Source: Paramecium octaurelia
Lineage: Eukaryota > Ciliophora > Oligohymenophorea > Peniculida > Parameciidae
Assembly: GCA_905182995.1 (NCBI GenBank)
Contig: CAJJDP010000012.1
Location: forward strand, 380,370 to 444,369
DNA: 64,000 nt
Reading direction: 5' to 3'
A program made the position numbers and the translations under genes. Within the stretch, counting starts at the first letter, position 1, and each line of letters begins with the position of its first letter. Under the pieces are notes generated by a model. The model was given only the letters and a program-made list of their open reading frames with translations, made no database searches and was not told where the DNA came from. This document shows, piece by piece, positions 1-10,689 of this stretch.

Positions 1-201
1 TTCTAAATGATTATTTTCTATGTTATTTCGTAATGTTTTTTAAATAATAATTAATATTTAGTGATTGGTAGCAAAATGAAATTAATGTGGAGAAAGATGT
101 AGACAATAGAAAATGGGGTTAAACAGTAGATTGCTACATCATTTAGTAATTGCTAATTTAAATTGTTTTATGTATGAAAATAATCTACTGTATGTTATTA
201 A

Positions 202-501
202 TCATTTTGGTACATCCTTCTTTCTTTGTCTTCTTTATTCGACTTATTTCTTTCTTTCTTCTTCAATTAAATCCTTTCTTCCTGCATGCCAGTTTGGTCC
301 TTTTCTCTTTTATTATGGTCCTGTTGAAGCTGCTTAGGCTCCGAATCTAAGGAATATATATGGTAAAAACCTTCTATTGAAGCAGATTCTTTTGTAGGCT
401 CTTCCTTTTGGGATTTTGTGTCTTCTGACTTATTTTTCAATCTTTGGAGTTTGCTTTCTAACTTTACCAGCTTTGGCTAAGGTTCCGTGAAGTTTTCCCA
501 T
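202..501 (-). CDS. RPS30: 40S ribosomal protein eS30
   Basis: Small-subunit ribosomal protein of the decoding side. With TAA/TAG as Gln the minus strand reads 99 residues from ATG at 501 to TGA at 202. The start MGKLHGTLAKAGKV, then QTPK, KGRAYKR and NRRF match the eS30 core in order. There is no ubiquitin-like N-terminal fusion, unlike animal FAU. The C-terminus is longer than the usual 60 or so residues and ends in a charged Glu/Lys/Arg/Gln tail. Positions 347-370 could be a 24-nt in-frame intron (starts GTTTTT, ends TTAG). It lacks the usual GTA start, and reading through it keeps a spacing closer to other eS30 proteins, so I leave it as coding. Confidence 0.88.
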
Positions 502-833
502 AATAAATTTTTTTTAATAAAAAGATTTAAATTTATTTGATTAATCAAACAGGGCTAACATCTAGTCTTTTGTTAGGATTTAAAGACTTGAAAATTTGGA
601 TATTGTTTTTGATAATATGGTGTATGCCAAGAAGATATCCAAGATTAAGTTAATTAACAAGATTATTTGTATTTTATCAATGGTGTTACTGAAGAAAGCC
701 AATATAATTTTATAATAGTCACTATCTCTTATTTGATGTTATCAATTAAATGATTGAAAATGATATCTATTTAGTAAATAATTTAATAATTAATGATAAT
801 ACATAATATTTAAAATATTAATATTAATGATTT
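502..833. other. Intergenic, possible decayed coding
   Basis: This lies between the start of RPS30 (minus) and the start of the Sec14-like gene (plus), so it should contain both promoters. Two plus-strand frames are partly open (about 540-739 and 612-752) and overlap, and the second reads like protein near its end. I could not join them with a plausible short intron. No RNA gene or repeat seen. Confidence 0.4.
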
Positions 834-2181
834 ATGAAGGGATTACATCCATCGTACATAGCGGTATTAGTTATTGTTATTTAAGAGTTCTACATAAAAA
901 GTGGAAATGGAACATCTATTTAAAGGAACATTTTTGAAAATGTTGATTATGATGATTATGAGAAATAATTAATTGAGGAGATTAAAACAAAAATGAAGGA
1001 GAAGGGCTTGCAGGTAAAATTGAAAAGAAGCATTCTATTGAAAATGTTAATGGCTGCCCAGTATAATATTGAAAAAGCGATTATTGTATGTCATTTTTTA
1101 TACTAAAAGCACTTTAGAACTGCTAGTCTCATTTAAATTTCCTATAAGAATACTAAAAGCAAGATTGTGTTAATGAATTAAAGAAAGGGCATCTGTACGT
1201 TTGTGGATTTGACAATTAATTTCGCCCTGTCATTGTAATTAGACAATATTGCGATATAAAAATAATGGCTTACTTTTTGGAAACTGTTAAAAGATAGTTG
1301 TTAATTGATTATTATGTTGAAAATTGGACAGTCATCTTGGATTTAGATACCGATTTACCAGTCATAGAACTAGATGACTTGTTGTATTTGTAGTTGCACT
1401 TTTATGGAAACTTAAATAAGATTTTAATAGTTAATGGACCAGACGATATCGATGACATTGTCAAACAATTCACTGGTATTTATAATATAGATTAAACTAT
1501 AGAAAAAATAAAAGATTTATAAGTTAAAATAAAAATTATAACAGAATATTAGTAAATATTGCAGTATATCCCAAAAGAATAATTGGAAATAAAATATGGG
1601 GGTGATTTCAATAATATAGAATTATTTTGGTAAAATGTTAAATTTATTTTAGGCCAATTTTGAAAAGAGAAACCCATACTGGAACAAATAGATTATTAAA
1701 AAAGAACTCTCATTTATCAATTAATTCAATGGGAAGTTCAATCAACAAGAAGCCAAGCTTTATGAAAATTACTGTATTAGAAGAAAATGGAAATCCATTA
1801 TTGAACCAGTAAGTGGAAGTCTTTGAAGACTAAATAGAATCTTAATAAGAAGAGTAATAATAATAACAAAACAATTTTTAATAATAACAACAATAATAAC
1901 AATAGCAACAGGAAGATTTTGAAGAGAAATCTAAATCTTATCAAAGTTCAACAACAAAAAAATAAGATTAATAATTTATACAAATTGATGATGATGAAGA
2001 TGATTTGATTGAAATGGAAAGTGAAAATATGGAAAAGCGAAAAGGCAAAAAATAAATTACTAAAAAATATGGTGAAGCAACTAAAACTACTACTTATTCT
2101 TAAAAATAAACAATTTTAGAAGGAGAAAAAGAAATACCATCCTCTTTTTCTTGTTGTTCTAGATCTTGTTCAGTATTTTGA
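834..2181 (+). CDS. Sec14-like CRAL-TRIO lipid-binding protein
   Basis: Predicted phospholipid-binding or transfer protein of 430 residues. Two introns, 1086-1117 (32 nt) and 1630-1652 (23 nt), give one continuous frame. The N-terminal helical region has LLKMLMAAQYNIEKAI, the shape of a CRAL-TRIO N domain. The CRAL-TRIO core follows: KKGHLYVCGFDNQFRPVIVIR, then VILDLD, KILIVNGP, and the closing IPKEQLEIKYGGD, which matches the family's P-x-E-L-x-x-x-Y-G-G ending. After the domain comes a low-complexity stretch with a Gln/Asn run around residues 330-355, acidic DDDEDD, and a Cys/Ser-rich end (FSCCSRSCSVF) that could be lipidated. Whether it moves phosphatidylinositol or another lipid cannot be told. 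Confidence 0.82.
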
Positions 2182-2357
2182 ATTTAAAAATGAAATGAGC
2201 ATAATTTAACTATTTTATGTTTTTAATTATATTTATAAATATTGTAAATCATCAAGGAATAATAAAATACATCTACTGATTTTCTTAAATTATTAATCAA
2301 TCCTAGAATTTTGAATAATTTATTTTGATTTGGTTTACATTAATGATATGCAAAAAT

Positions 2358-2760
2358 TCATTGAAATTTTCTTAATAATTATCTACTCTCTAAAACACAT
2401 AAATTGAGATAATATATTAAGACTTCATCAGTAACATCTATCATACATTTTTGTGAGAGTCCATAGTCATAAAACATCTTTATAACATTAATGAAATTTG
2501 AATGTCTCTTACAACATTAAATGATTGACAACTTCCCTAGATCTTTCTTTTAAATTTTTAAATTTCTTTACTCAATTTATTTTAATTCTTTTTCTTTAAT
2601 AAGGAATGCAAATTCAACAAATTCAATCCAAGTATTAGAGTATAGTTCATTCTTAATCCAAATTGATATGATTTGTAAGTAGTGTCATTCTATATCAATT
2701 GAGTCAATGTTGCTCTTTAAATACTTCAGCCTACAAATACCCACTCTTTAGGCTGATACT
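2358..2760 (-). pseudogene. Decayed protein gene with in-frame TGA
   Basis: The minus strand is open for 109 codons from 2684 to the TGA at 2358 and has protein-like composition with Gln from TAA/TAG (for example WIEFVEFAFLIKEKEL and MIDVTDEVLIYYLNLCVL). There is no early ATG. A TGA at 2685-2687 sits in the same frame, which stays coding-like upstream (VGICRLKYLKSNIDS). No GT-AG pair of Paramecium size removes the TGA. I do not recognise the family. Probably a broken gene copy. An unannotated upstream exon is less likely. Confidence 0.45.
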
Positions 2761-2937
2761 AATGTAGAAAGGAAGTTTATATAATAATCATTTTAATCTA
2801 AAATTACTCAAATTCAAAATAATAAACAATATTAGAATATGTTTGCTTTCTAATTTTTATGATGATATTTGATATTTAATATGCATTGCATTTTTCTTTG
2901 AAATTAAATCACAGCCCTTTATTAATTATAATATTTT

Positions 2938-5809
2938 ATGGAGCATAAAAAACTATTAGAAAATGTGATGATTGATTTGCTCAAGGATCCAACATGTCCA
3001 TTTTATCAGGTAATACATTTTTATATTATAATATATAGTATTAAGATTGGCAATTAACAAACATATGCTAATAACTCTAATTACAAAATTTCAGTAATAT
3101 AAAAGAATAGGATTTTCAAAGAAAGTTTGCTTAGTTCTTTATAAATTATTTGGAAGCTGAAAATGAGATTGAAAATATTTTAGAATAATCGTCCATAAAA
3201 AGAATTGATTCCAAGAAAAATAATGAAGACTATTCTCATCAAAACAAATAAGGGTTGTAAAGTAATAGTATAATTAAATCAAATTAAGAGTCAAACAAGG
3301 AGAAAAAGGATTAAATCGATACTCCCAAGAATAAGAAAAAAGTTAAATTAAAGTAATCAAATCCCTTTGATATTGAAGAAAATCCTTGTGGTCACAATTC
3401 GACAAATTTGGATTTGAAAATACCGTAAGATCAAAAATTATCTCTGCATAGTTTTGATTCTCTTAATGATAATCATCATGATAAAAATATTTCGAAAGAA
3501 AAAACATAAAAAAGCACTTCTAATGAATAAGTTTAAATGGAATATTTGAATGAAAGAAAAGATAGTGAAAATAACTAAGTATGTAATCAAAAACAAAAGA
3601 ACAATAGCACAAATGACTTCAACAATTAAAACTAAACTCATTAAATAATCAAATCAAATGATAAAATTGAAACTAAAAAGTAGTTACAAGTTTAACAAAA
3701 AAACGATGAAAGAGAAAATAATAGGTTTAATGATAACAACAAAACCAGTGATTCAAACTCTAGAAAAAGTAGATAAATTCAAATTAAAAAAAAACCCTCT
3801 AGAGCTATAATTGATACTTCCCCAGAAGAGGGTGAAATTGTTATACAAATTTCTGATTCTGAGTCTTAAAAATAAAGAAATATTTAGGAACTAAGAAACA
3901 AATAAGGAAAGTATTAAATGGATGATCTGATCTAAAATAAAAAAGTTTAACAAAGTGACAATCATTCAAGATAGAAAATATTAAATCCATAGCAAAATTA
4001 AAAAAATATGAATTTAAATTAAAAAAAATTAATTGAGAAACCCATTTTTTCCCCATAAATTGAAGTTCCAATATTGAATCAAAATTCATTTGAATCTATT
4101 GGTGGAATTGAACTTCAAATCCAAAAGCAAAAATAATTATTAGAAAATCAATTTAGCATTATCTAATCTTAACCTGCCTACCAAAGGCCAGATAATTATT
4201 AAATGAATGTAGAAAAAAACAACTTAAATAGTTCTTTAACTAATACAAGTAATTGTATAATGTAATAAAAAAATTCTTTATGCGAAATGCAGAATATGGA
4301 TTCTGCCCCTCTTTTGAATCCTTTACGTGAAATTCCAAAAGAACCCTCAAAATATTTTCCTTAGAACCTATAAATCAAGAAAAATCATTATTTAGGCGTA
4401 AATCTAGAAAGTGATAATCAGCAACCAAAATAAAATATTTAATACTGGAATTAACATAATTAATTCCCCTACTAATTGTAAAATCATTTACAAAATCATC
4501 AACTTCCAAACTAACTCTTTTTTTAACCCAACATCTACCCTTAATCTAATAGAATATTTGAAGGTGGTTAGAATTTAGAATTCTAAAAAGAAAAAAAACC
4601 TAAATTAGAGTCTTATGATGTTAATAACAATGGGAATGGATATCTTTCAACATAAAATAAACCTCTTTAAATCAAAACCAATCGGAAACAATGCAATTAT
4701 TGCAAGTAAATCGATGGAAAAGTCAAATTGATAGATATAGAAGATGATATAAAAATCTGCTCTTCTTGCTTATTAGAAAAACTGAATCCATTCAAAAAAA
4801 TTATGTATTCTTTGGGATTTCTTGAATATCAATATTAATAAAAGTCATAAAGTAAAATACATCTAGATTTCACGATCACACAAGAGTAATTTCTTATACC
4901 TGGGATATAACTAGAAATTAGATGTGTTGCGTTAAACTAAAATGGATTAACAGATTTCACATTCCCTAATTGTTGCATCATTCTAATTAATGGTTAAACC
5001 ATAAAAGAGTTTAGACCTCTTATTGATAAATCATGTCTAAAAAAAAGAAAAGATCATTGTATTTCAATTAATCTTGATTTTCTTTAAAAAACTTATGGAA
5101 TCTATAAGAAGTATACTTTCACTTGTGTAGAAATTATTCCAGATTCATAAATGAGATAAGAGATCCCAAAATAAATATATATTTTTGGATTGTATTTAGT
5201 TCAAAATTAAAGTTTGGATTCAGTAATTCATTCAATAGTTAATCAAAGTATCATGTCTCAAATTAAGGTTGATTTTTGTAAAAACGAAATTAAAGTAGAT
5301 AAATCTAAAGTAAGTCTAATTTGCTAATACTCTTTCGATTTAATTAAAATACCTGCAAGGTACTCTGTAATTTATAATTTAGAGGAGAATTTTGTTAACA
5401 TCAACAATGTTTTAGTTTAAACAATTATTTGGATATGATGATTCATGCAGAACATATGAAGTGGATTTGTCCAATTTGTAAAAAAAATTGTATTAGTTTG
5501 AGGATCGATCAATATTAGTGGGAGATATTGAAGAAGATTTAGTAGCTAAATATTAAAGTTGATTCTATTATTGTTGATTAAAATGTAAAGAATATATATT
5601 TAAGTATTAAGGGCAGTTTAGACTTTAAGGATCCTCTATATCCAATAATATAAAATACTAAAATTAACAGTTATGGTGATCTAATTCAACATGGATATAC
5701 TCACTTTGAAAGAAGTTTGCCTCAATTCGACAACGATAATGAAATTATTTCTTAAGACAAATTTCAACCTTAAGGTGGAAATGAAATAAATGCCATTCTA
5801 ATTGATTGA
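2938..5809 (+). CDS. SP-RING (PIAS/Siz-type) SUMO E3 ligase
   Basis: Probable nuclear SUMO ligase of 939 residues. Introns are 3010-3038 (29 nt) and 5360-5382 (23 nt). After the second is removed, the C-terminal third contains LICQYSFDLIKIPARGEFCQ, then HQQCFSLNNYLD and MKWICPICKKNC. This is the MIZ/SP-RING pattern with the C-x-H-x2-C and C-P-x-C ligands, about residues 783-835. Upstream is a long disordered Lys/Asn/Gln/Ser-rich stretch, about residues 60-570, then a Cys-containing region (CNYCKQ and CSSCL) and a PINIT-like beta region. The N-terminus resembles a short helical domain. Substrate choice cannot be inferred. The SP-RING is the firm part of the call. Confidence 0.85.
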
Positions 5810-6024
5810 TAAATTATTCTTAATTGTAAAATATAAAACAATTATAAAATGCTTAATTATAAAAATGGTTTACTAATGGAATTAAAACTAATTATAATAT
5901 GATAATTTTGAAATAATGTCATTTCTAATAAAAATTAGCTTCAAAATGACGTGCAAATATATTTATATATCCTCTGAGAGATTTAAATTATAATTCATTA
6001 TAAATTTAAGTTTTTAACTAAGAA

Positions 6025-6764
6025 ATGAGCGTAGAGACGATACCCAAATACCAAGCCTTCAATATGAATAATGATTATAGAGCGCCAATTACATGCCCTT
6101 ATGGTTGTACATTAAAGTTGGTTGAAGAATAATTATTGCTACATGTAACCAAATGCTGGAGGTAAGATGACTCACTTTATGGTCATTGCAAATATAATTA
6201 TCTCCACATTTACCCATATTCATAGTTGCCTTTTCACGAATAGAATTGCACGAGCAATATCCCAATGACTGAAGAAGATTTTGCATATAAGCCAGATCCA
6301 AAATATAATAATGTAAATTTAGATTGGATCTAAGATGAATTGTCATTGCAATATGCAAAATATTTTGTATTTTCTATTTATTTATCTAATAGGCACCCAT
6401 ATAAGACTAAACTTCTTTGTCTAATAAAGAAGAGAGTAATAAAGATTAGCAGAGATCCTAGGATTAAGAGAAATAACCTGAGGAATTCGATTAACAATAA
6501 ACCTTAATCACCTCTGATGCAGAAACAGAAAAAGATTTAAAAGAAAATGAATGTAAAACTGAAGATCCTAAAAATTTGAATTTCACTGAATTTTAGTTAC
6601 AAAATTAAAGTTTGAATGTTTCTGGTAAAAAAGTGGATCAGCTAAAAAATGGAAAGGAAGACTCAAATAAACCTTAGTATGGTCATATGGAAAACTCAGA
6701 AGCTGAAAAATCTATTTCAAAATACATACAATAACTATTTAAGAAGATGAGAAAGATTTGGTGA
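6025..6764 (+). CDS. CHHC zinc-finger protein, GTSF1/U11-48K type
   Basis: 237 residues, one intron at 6367-6392 (26 nt). The N-terminal half carries two tandem short zinc-finger units. The second (CKYNYLHIYPYSQLPFHEQNC) has the CHHC spacing C-x5-H-x9-H-x3-C used by GTSF1/Asterix and U11-48K proteins. The first (starts TCPYGC, ends LLLHVTKC) has the same layout, but a Cys takes the place of the first His. Two fingers plus an acidic, Gln-rich tail fit GTSF1-like proteins, which bind PIWI-clade Argonautes in animals. U11-48K normally has one finger. The link to small-RNA work in this cell is inference from the family. Confidence 0.68.
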
Positions 6765-6812
6765 TCACATTTTTGTATAATAAATAATTTATTATATATT
6801 TTATCAAATTTC

Positions 6813-7163
6813 AGCTTTGATGATGGATTTAGAGTTTTCTCTTATATCCATAAAAATCAAACATTAATTTAATAATTTTAAAGTAGATATTATCTAAATT
6901 ATTTCTGATAAGATAGGGATAGCATTATTAATAGTATGCCTCACAATTCACACAAATTACAAAAGATCACTTAATTATGGTTATTGAATTCTATCAATAA
7001 ATTAATTATAGGGGATTAAATTTTGGAAGATTTATAAATTTAAAATTCATTCAAAGTAGTTAAATGTGAGATTACATAAATCAGGCAGCGATTAGCATTT
7101 GATATTTAAATTATTAATAAAAAATATATTTATTAATGTGGGCAAATATAAAGTGCAATTTGA
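6813..7163 (+). pseudogene. Decayed gene with internal TGA
   Basis: One plus frame is coding-like from 6813 to TGA at 7161, interrupted by TGA at 6906-6908. Before it reads FDDGFRVFSYIHKN, after it KITQLWLLNSINKL and QRLAFDIQIINKKYIYQCG. The signal then continues in another frame to about 7260 (FEFYQTQLILMDKL). This suggests both a nonsense change and a frameshift. No family recognised. It sits directly downstream of the CHHC gene but a joining intron would have to be over 50 nt, far outside the local size range. Confidence 0.45.
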
Positions 7164-7289
7164 ATTCTATTAAACTCAATTGATTTTAATGGACAAATTG
7201 AATATTAATATTAATGTTTCGTATTAATTAATGCGCATTTATGAGTTTATAGCATACTATTTTCAAGATTTTGGTATTCTATTTTAAAT

Positions 7290-9189
7290 ATGTGTGGAAT
7301 TTTGGCAATATTCAACATCAAAGGGATTTATTATGAGGTGCGAACTCTTGCATACAATTTATCAAAGAGACAGAGACATCGAGGTCCTGATAAATCTCGT
7401 ATCATTATTATAGTAAATTTCAATTTTACATTTTTAAGGAAGCTGGCCCAGATACTTATCATATACTAGCTCATGAAAGATTGAACATTGTAGATTTGAG
7501 TGATAGAGGAAGACAACCATTCTAATTAGTGGATGATTAAAATATCTATTATATGCAAAATGGAGAGCTTTACAACTATTGGTCGATCAAACCAGAACTT
7601 GAAAAAAAATATTAATTTAGCAGCAATTCTGACTCAGAAATAGTAGGAATGCTCTATAAAGAAGTAATATAAGTGTTTATAAATACAAGTATGGTCCAAA
7701 TGATTTTTGGAGTCACATGGATGGGATGCATGCTACCATTCTTTTGGATATGAACAATAATACATTTTATGCAGGAAGAGATCACATTGGAATGATTCCT
7801 TTGTATTATGGTTACAACAAAGATGGGGCTCTATTTTTATCATCCGAATTAAAAGCAATTCATGATTAAGTAGTTGACGTAAGATAATTTCCCCCAGGTT
7901 AGAATTCATAATTAAAAAATAATAGGTCATTTTATAGATCAAACCCATGAAATAAGGAAATGGTACAATCCAACTTGGCAGAATTTTGATCGGATACCAA
8001 CTGGAGAGATCAATTTTTAGGAAATCAGAGAGAAATTTATAGACGTTGTAAGAAGAGAAATAAAAGGAGATGCACAATTCGGTTTGTTTATTTCAGGAGG
8101 GTAATCACATCTTCCCTTATAATTTTAGTCTCAATTCGTCTATTGTTGCTGGTATTGTAGCAAGAATGATTAAAAATGGAGAGATCGATTTGAGCAAGAG
8201 AGGAATGAGTAAAGTTCATTCATTCTGTATTGGTTTGGAAGGATCCCCAGATTTACATTATGCTTAAAAAATTGCTGATTATCATGGATTTGAACATCAG
8301 TCAATTATTTATACAGCAGAAGAAGCATTGGATTATATTCCAGAAGTAATCTATCATACGGAGACCTTTAATAAAAATACAATTAGAACAGCAACACCTA
8401 TGTATATGATGTGTAGAAGAGTTAAGGCTTTGGGGATTAAAATATGTTTAACTGGGGAAGGAAGTGATGAATTATTTGGAGGTTATTTATATTTCCATAA
8501 AGCTCCAAATAGAATTGAATTTCATTAAGAATTAATAAGGAAATTAAATGATCTATATAAATACGATTTACTAGGAACTAATAAAGCTTGTTTAGCTTGG
8601 GGTATTGAAACTCGACCCCCATTTTTGAATAGGTCATGGATTGAATATGTTATGTCTATTGATCCTAAATATAAAATGATCAATGCCTTCCAACCACAAA
8701 TTGAAAAATACATATTAAGAAAAGCATTTGAAGATCTAGACAATCCATATGTTCCATAAGAAGTATTATGGAGATAAAAGGAACAATTCAGTGATGGAGT
8801 AGGCTATGGTTGGAGAGATGGAATCATAAAAAGGGCTAATCAATTAATCTCAGATTAATAATTCTCATAAGCCTCTGTTACTTATCCCATATCAACTCCC
8901 AGAGATAAGGAATAATATTGGTATAGAAAAGTCTATTCCTAATCATTTCCATGTGATAGTGCTGCCTTAACTGTGCCATATAGTAAGTCAATTGCTTGTT
9001 CTACTGAAAAAGTATTTATCTACAATATATCTTTAGGCCTTAGAATGGGATGAGGCTTTCAAGAACTATAATGATGAATCAGGAAGAGCTGTTATAGCAG
9101 TCCATAAAAATCCATTAAAAGAGAACCAACAAGAAGAGGAGAAAACTACCGTCAAAAGCATAAAAATGTAAGACCACCTTTAATAGTGA
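7290..9189 (+). CDS. ASNS: Asparagine synthetase (glutamine-hydrolysing)
   Basis: Makes asparagine from aspartate, glutamine and ATP. 588 residues, five introns: 7413-7438, 7664-7689, 7898-7925, 8101-8128, 9012-9036. The glutaminase half starts MCGI, so Cys is exposed as the nucleophile after Met removal, and has RHRGPD, AHERLNIVDL, NGELYNY and GRDHIGMIPLYYG. The FPPGHF motif forms only after the third intron is removed. The synthetase half has LTGEGSDELFGGY and ETRPPFL. The PP-loop, normally SGGLDSS, reads SGGLNSS (Asn246 at 8133-8135), made by splicing intron 4. That Asp-to-Asn change would be expected to affect ATP/PPi handling. Otherwise the protein looks complete. Confidence 0.95.
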
Positions 9190-9296
9190 TTATCTATTAA
9201 AAATTCGTATTAATACAATTCGCAAAATTTTTAATTTTAATTATAATTTTAATTGATAAATTATTCATTATAATTATTTTATCTCAAATAAAATAA

Positions 9297-9368
9297 AGGG
9301 AGGGTCAGCATTCTCACCTGAGACCCACAGATTTGTAGGCTGTTGCTCTGCTTCTGAGCTATACTCCC
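9297..9368 (-). tRNA. tRNA-Cys-like gene, anticodon ACA, probably degenerate
   Basis: The minus strand folds into a 72-nt tRNA layout: acceptor GGGAGTA/CCCTCCC with two mismatches at the inner end, a perfect D stem GCTC/GAGC, and anticodon stem ACAGC/TCTGT with one mismatch around loop CTACAAA. The T stem TCAGG/GCTGA has one mismatch, with loop TGAGAAT instead of TTCRANY. U33 is in place, so the anticodon is ACA, one base from the normal Cys anticodon GCA. The overall body resembles tRNA-Cys. Four mispairs and a broken T-loop make a pseudogene most likely. Confidence 0.55.
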
Positions 9369-9494
9369 TAATTTGCTTTTATCAAATCTTGCTCTAGAGA
9401 TGTTGTAATTACTTTACCGTTGTTTTTATTTTCTCTTTAATTGTTATGAATTAAGTTTAAAAGAATAAAAATTAAATATTGCAAATATTAATTT

Positions 9495-10040
9495 ATGAGT
9501 TTAACAAGTCGATTTCTATATCAAAGAAACAAATAATAATTTCAATAATAGAAATACTAAGATAGAAATCACTTTAATGACAATACCAATGAATTTAGCA
9601 AATTGTATGTTAACAAAATTGTCCAAAAATTACCACCTATCAATGAAGATAAAAGGCATTAATCACGTTCATTTCGATATGACACATAAATTAATTACCC
9701 CTCTAATTTAAATAATCACGTTTTGGAGAGTATCAAACAAAATTATAAGTTAAAACCTAAAATTTCACATCCCACAGAGTAAGAATTGAGACTCTCTTTA
9801 TTAATTAGAAAAGTAACTAATTAAGAAATAAAAGCAATGGGATAAAAAAACTAATCGCAAAGATCAGGGCTGATCAGCGAAAAACAGGATAAACCTTTCA
9901 CATTAGATAATTCGTCAAATCAAATTTATCAAAAAAAATTGAGAAGCACAAAAAAATATTTTGATGAACTTCCATAAATAACAGAACCTACAGAACCATT
10001 TATTTGTGGTTGGCTGTAATTAAATAATGATGAAAGTTGA
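9495..10040 (+). CDS. Hypothetical protein, 181 aa
   Basis: Single-exon frame from ATG at 9495 to TGA at 10038, with many TAA/TAG Gln codons as in neighbouring genes. Basic, Asn/Gln/Ser-rich and probably largely disordered. No signal peptide, membrane span or known motif seen. Short hydrophobic segments occur (SKLYVNKIVQKLPP and LRLSLLIRKV). It ends facing the XMAP215 gene. Confidence 0.65.
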
Positions 10041-10689
10041 TTGATTAATAATAAATTAATTCTCATTTCAATAGATTTTAAGTTTCTTTCTTTCTATCTA
10101 TCAAATATTATTATTTATGCCATACATGGAGATAATCAGATAATCATTGATGACTACTAATAAATAGAGAAAATGATAAGAGTTCAAAATCACTTCTAAG
10201 GATCGCTAAATGTATATAGATTTCCTATTTGAAATTACTAAATAAAAAAGCGATAATCTTTAAATAAATATTTATCAATGTAAATACTTAAATCCAAGTT
10301 TATCATAATTTACATAGATAAATTTGAATTATTTTAGTGCTAAAATGGAATAATATTCTAAGATATTATGAAAATTTTAATTAATAAATAAACTTTAATT
10401 TTCAAAATATTTACCAAAATAGATATTTTTTATTCTTTATAAATATATAGTTTCCATCTCATCAATTAAGTTTTAGATTAAAAATGGCGTATATAATAAC
10501 AGAATTGTAATCAAATAATCATTAAATTTAGATGTCAATATTAATTATACTTAATATTATTGAAAATTACTTGGATTTATATATTAATTATGAAGCTATT
10601 TATTATAAATACTTAAATTATAATTAAACAAAAAACGATCATAGAATTACTTCTATCAAGAAAGTAAATATTACTTTAAAATTATAACT
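10041..10689. other. Gene-free 3'-to-3' intergenic stretch
   Basis: About 650 bp between the convergent ends of the 181-aa gene and the XMAP215 gene. Very AT-rich, no frame longer than a few dozen codons with coding character, no tRNA or clear snoRNA boxes. I see nothing functional. Confidence 0.6.

Noticed and set aside
1850..1910. Microsatellite-like TAA/CAA run as a non-coding repeat
   Set aside because: It is in frame inside the Sec14-like gene and encodes a Gln/Asn tract.
6741..6815. Joining the CHHC gene to the downstream relic through a 53-nt intron
   Set aside because: No intron of that size is seen elsewhere in the window, and the CHHC gene already has a good stop.
7879..7902. 24-nt GT-AG intron in the asparagine synthetase gene
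   Set aside because: Removing it would delete the conserved FPPG motif. The intron at 7898-7925 keeps FPPGHF and the frame.
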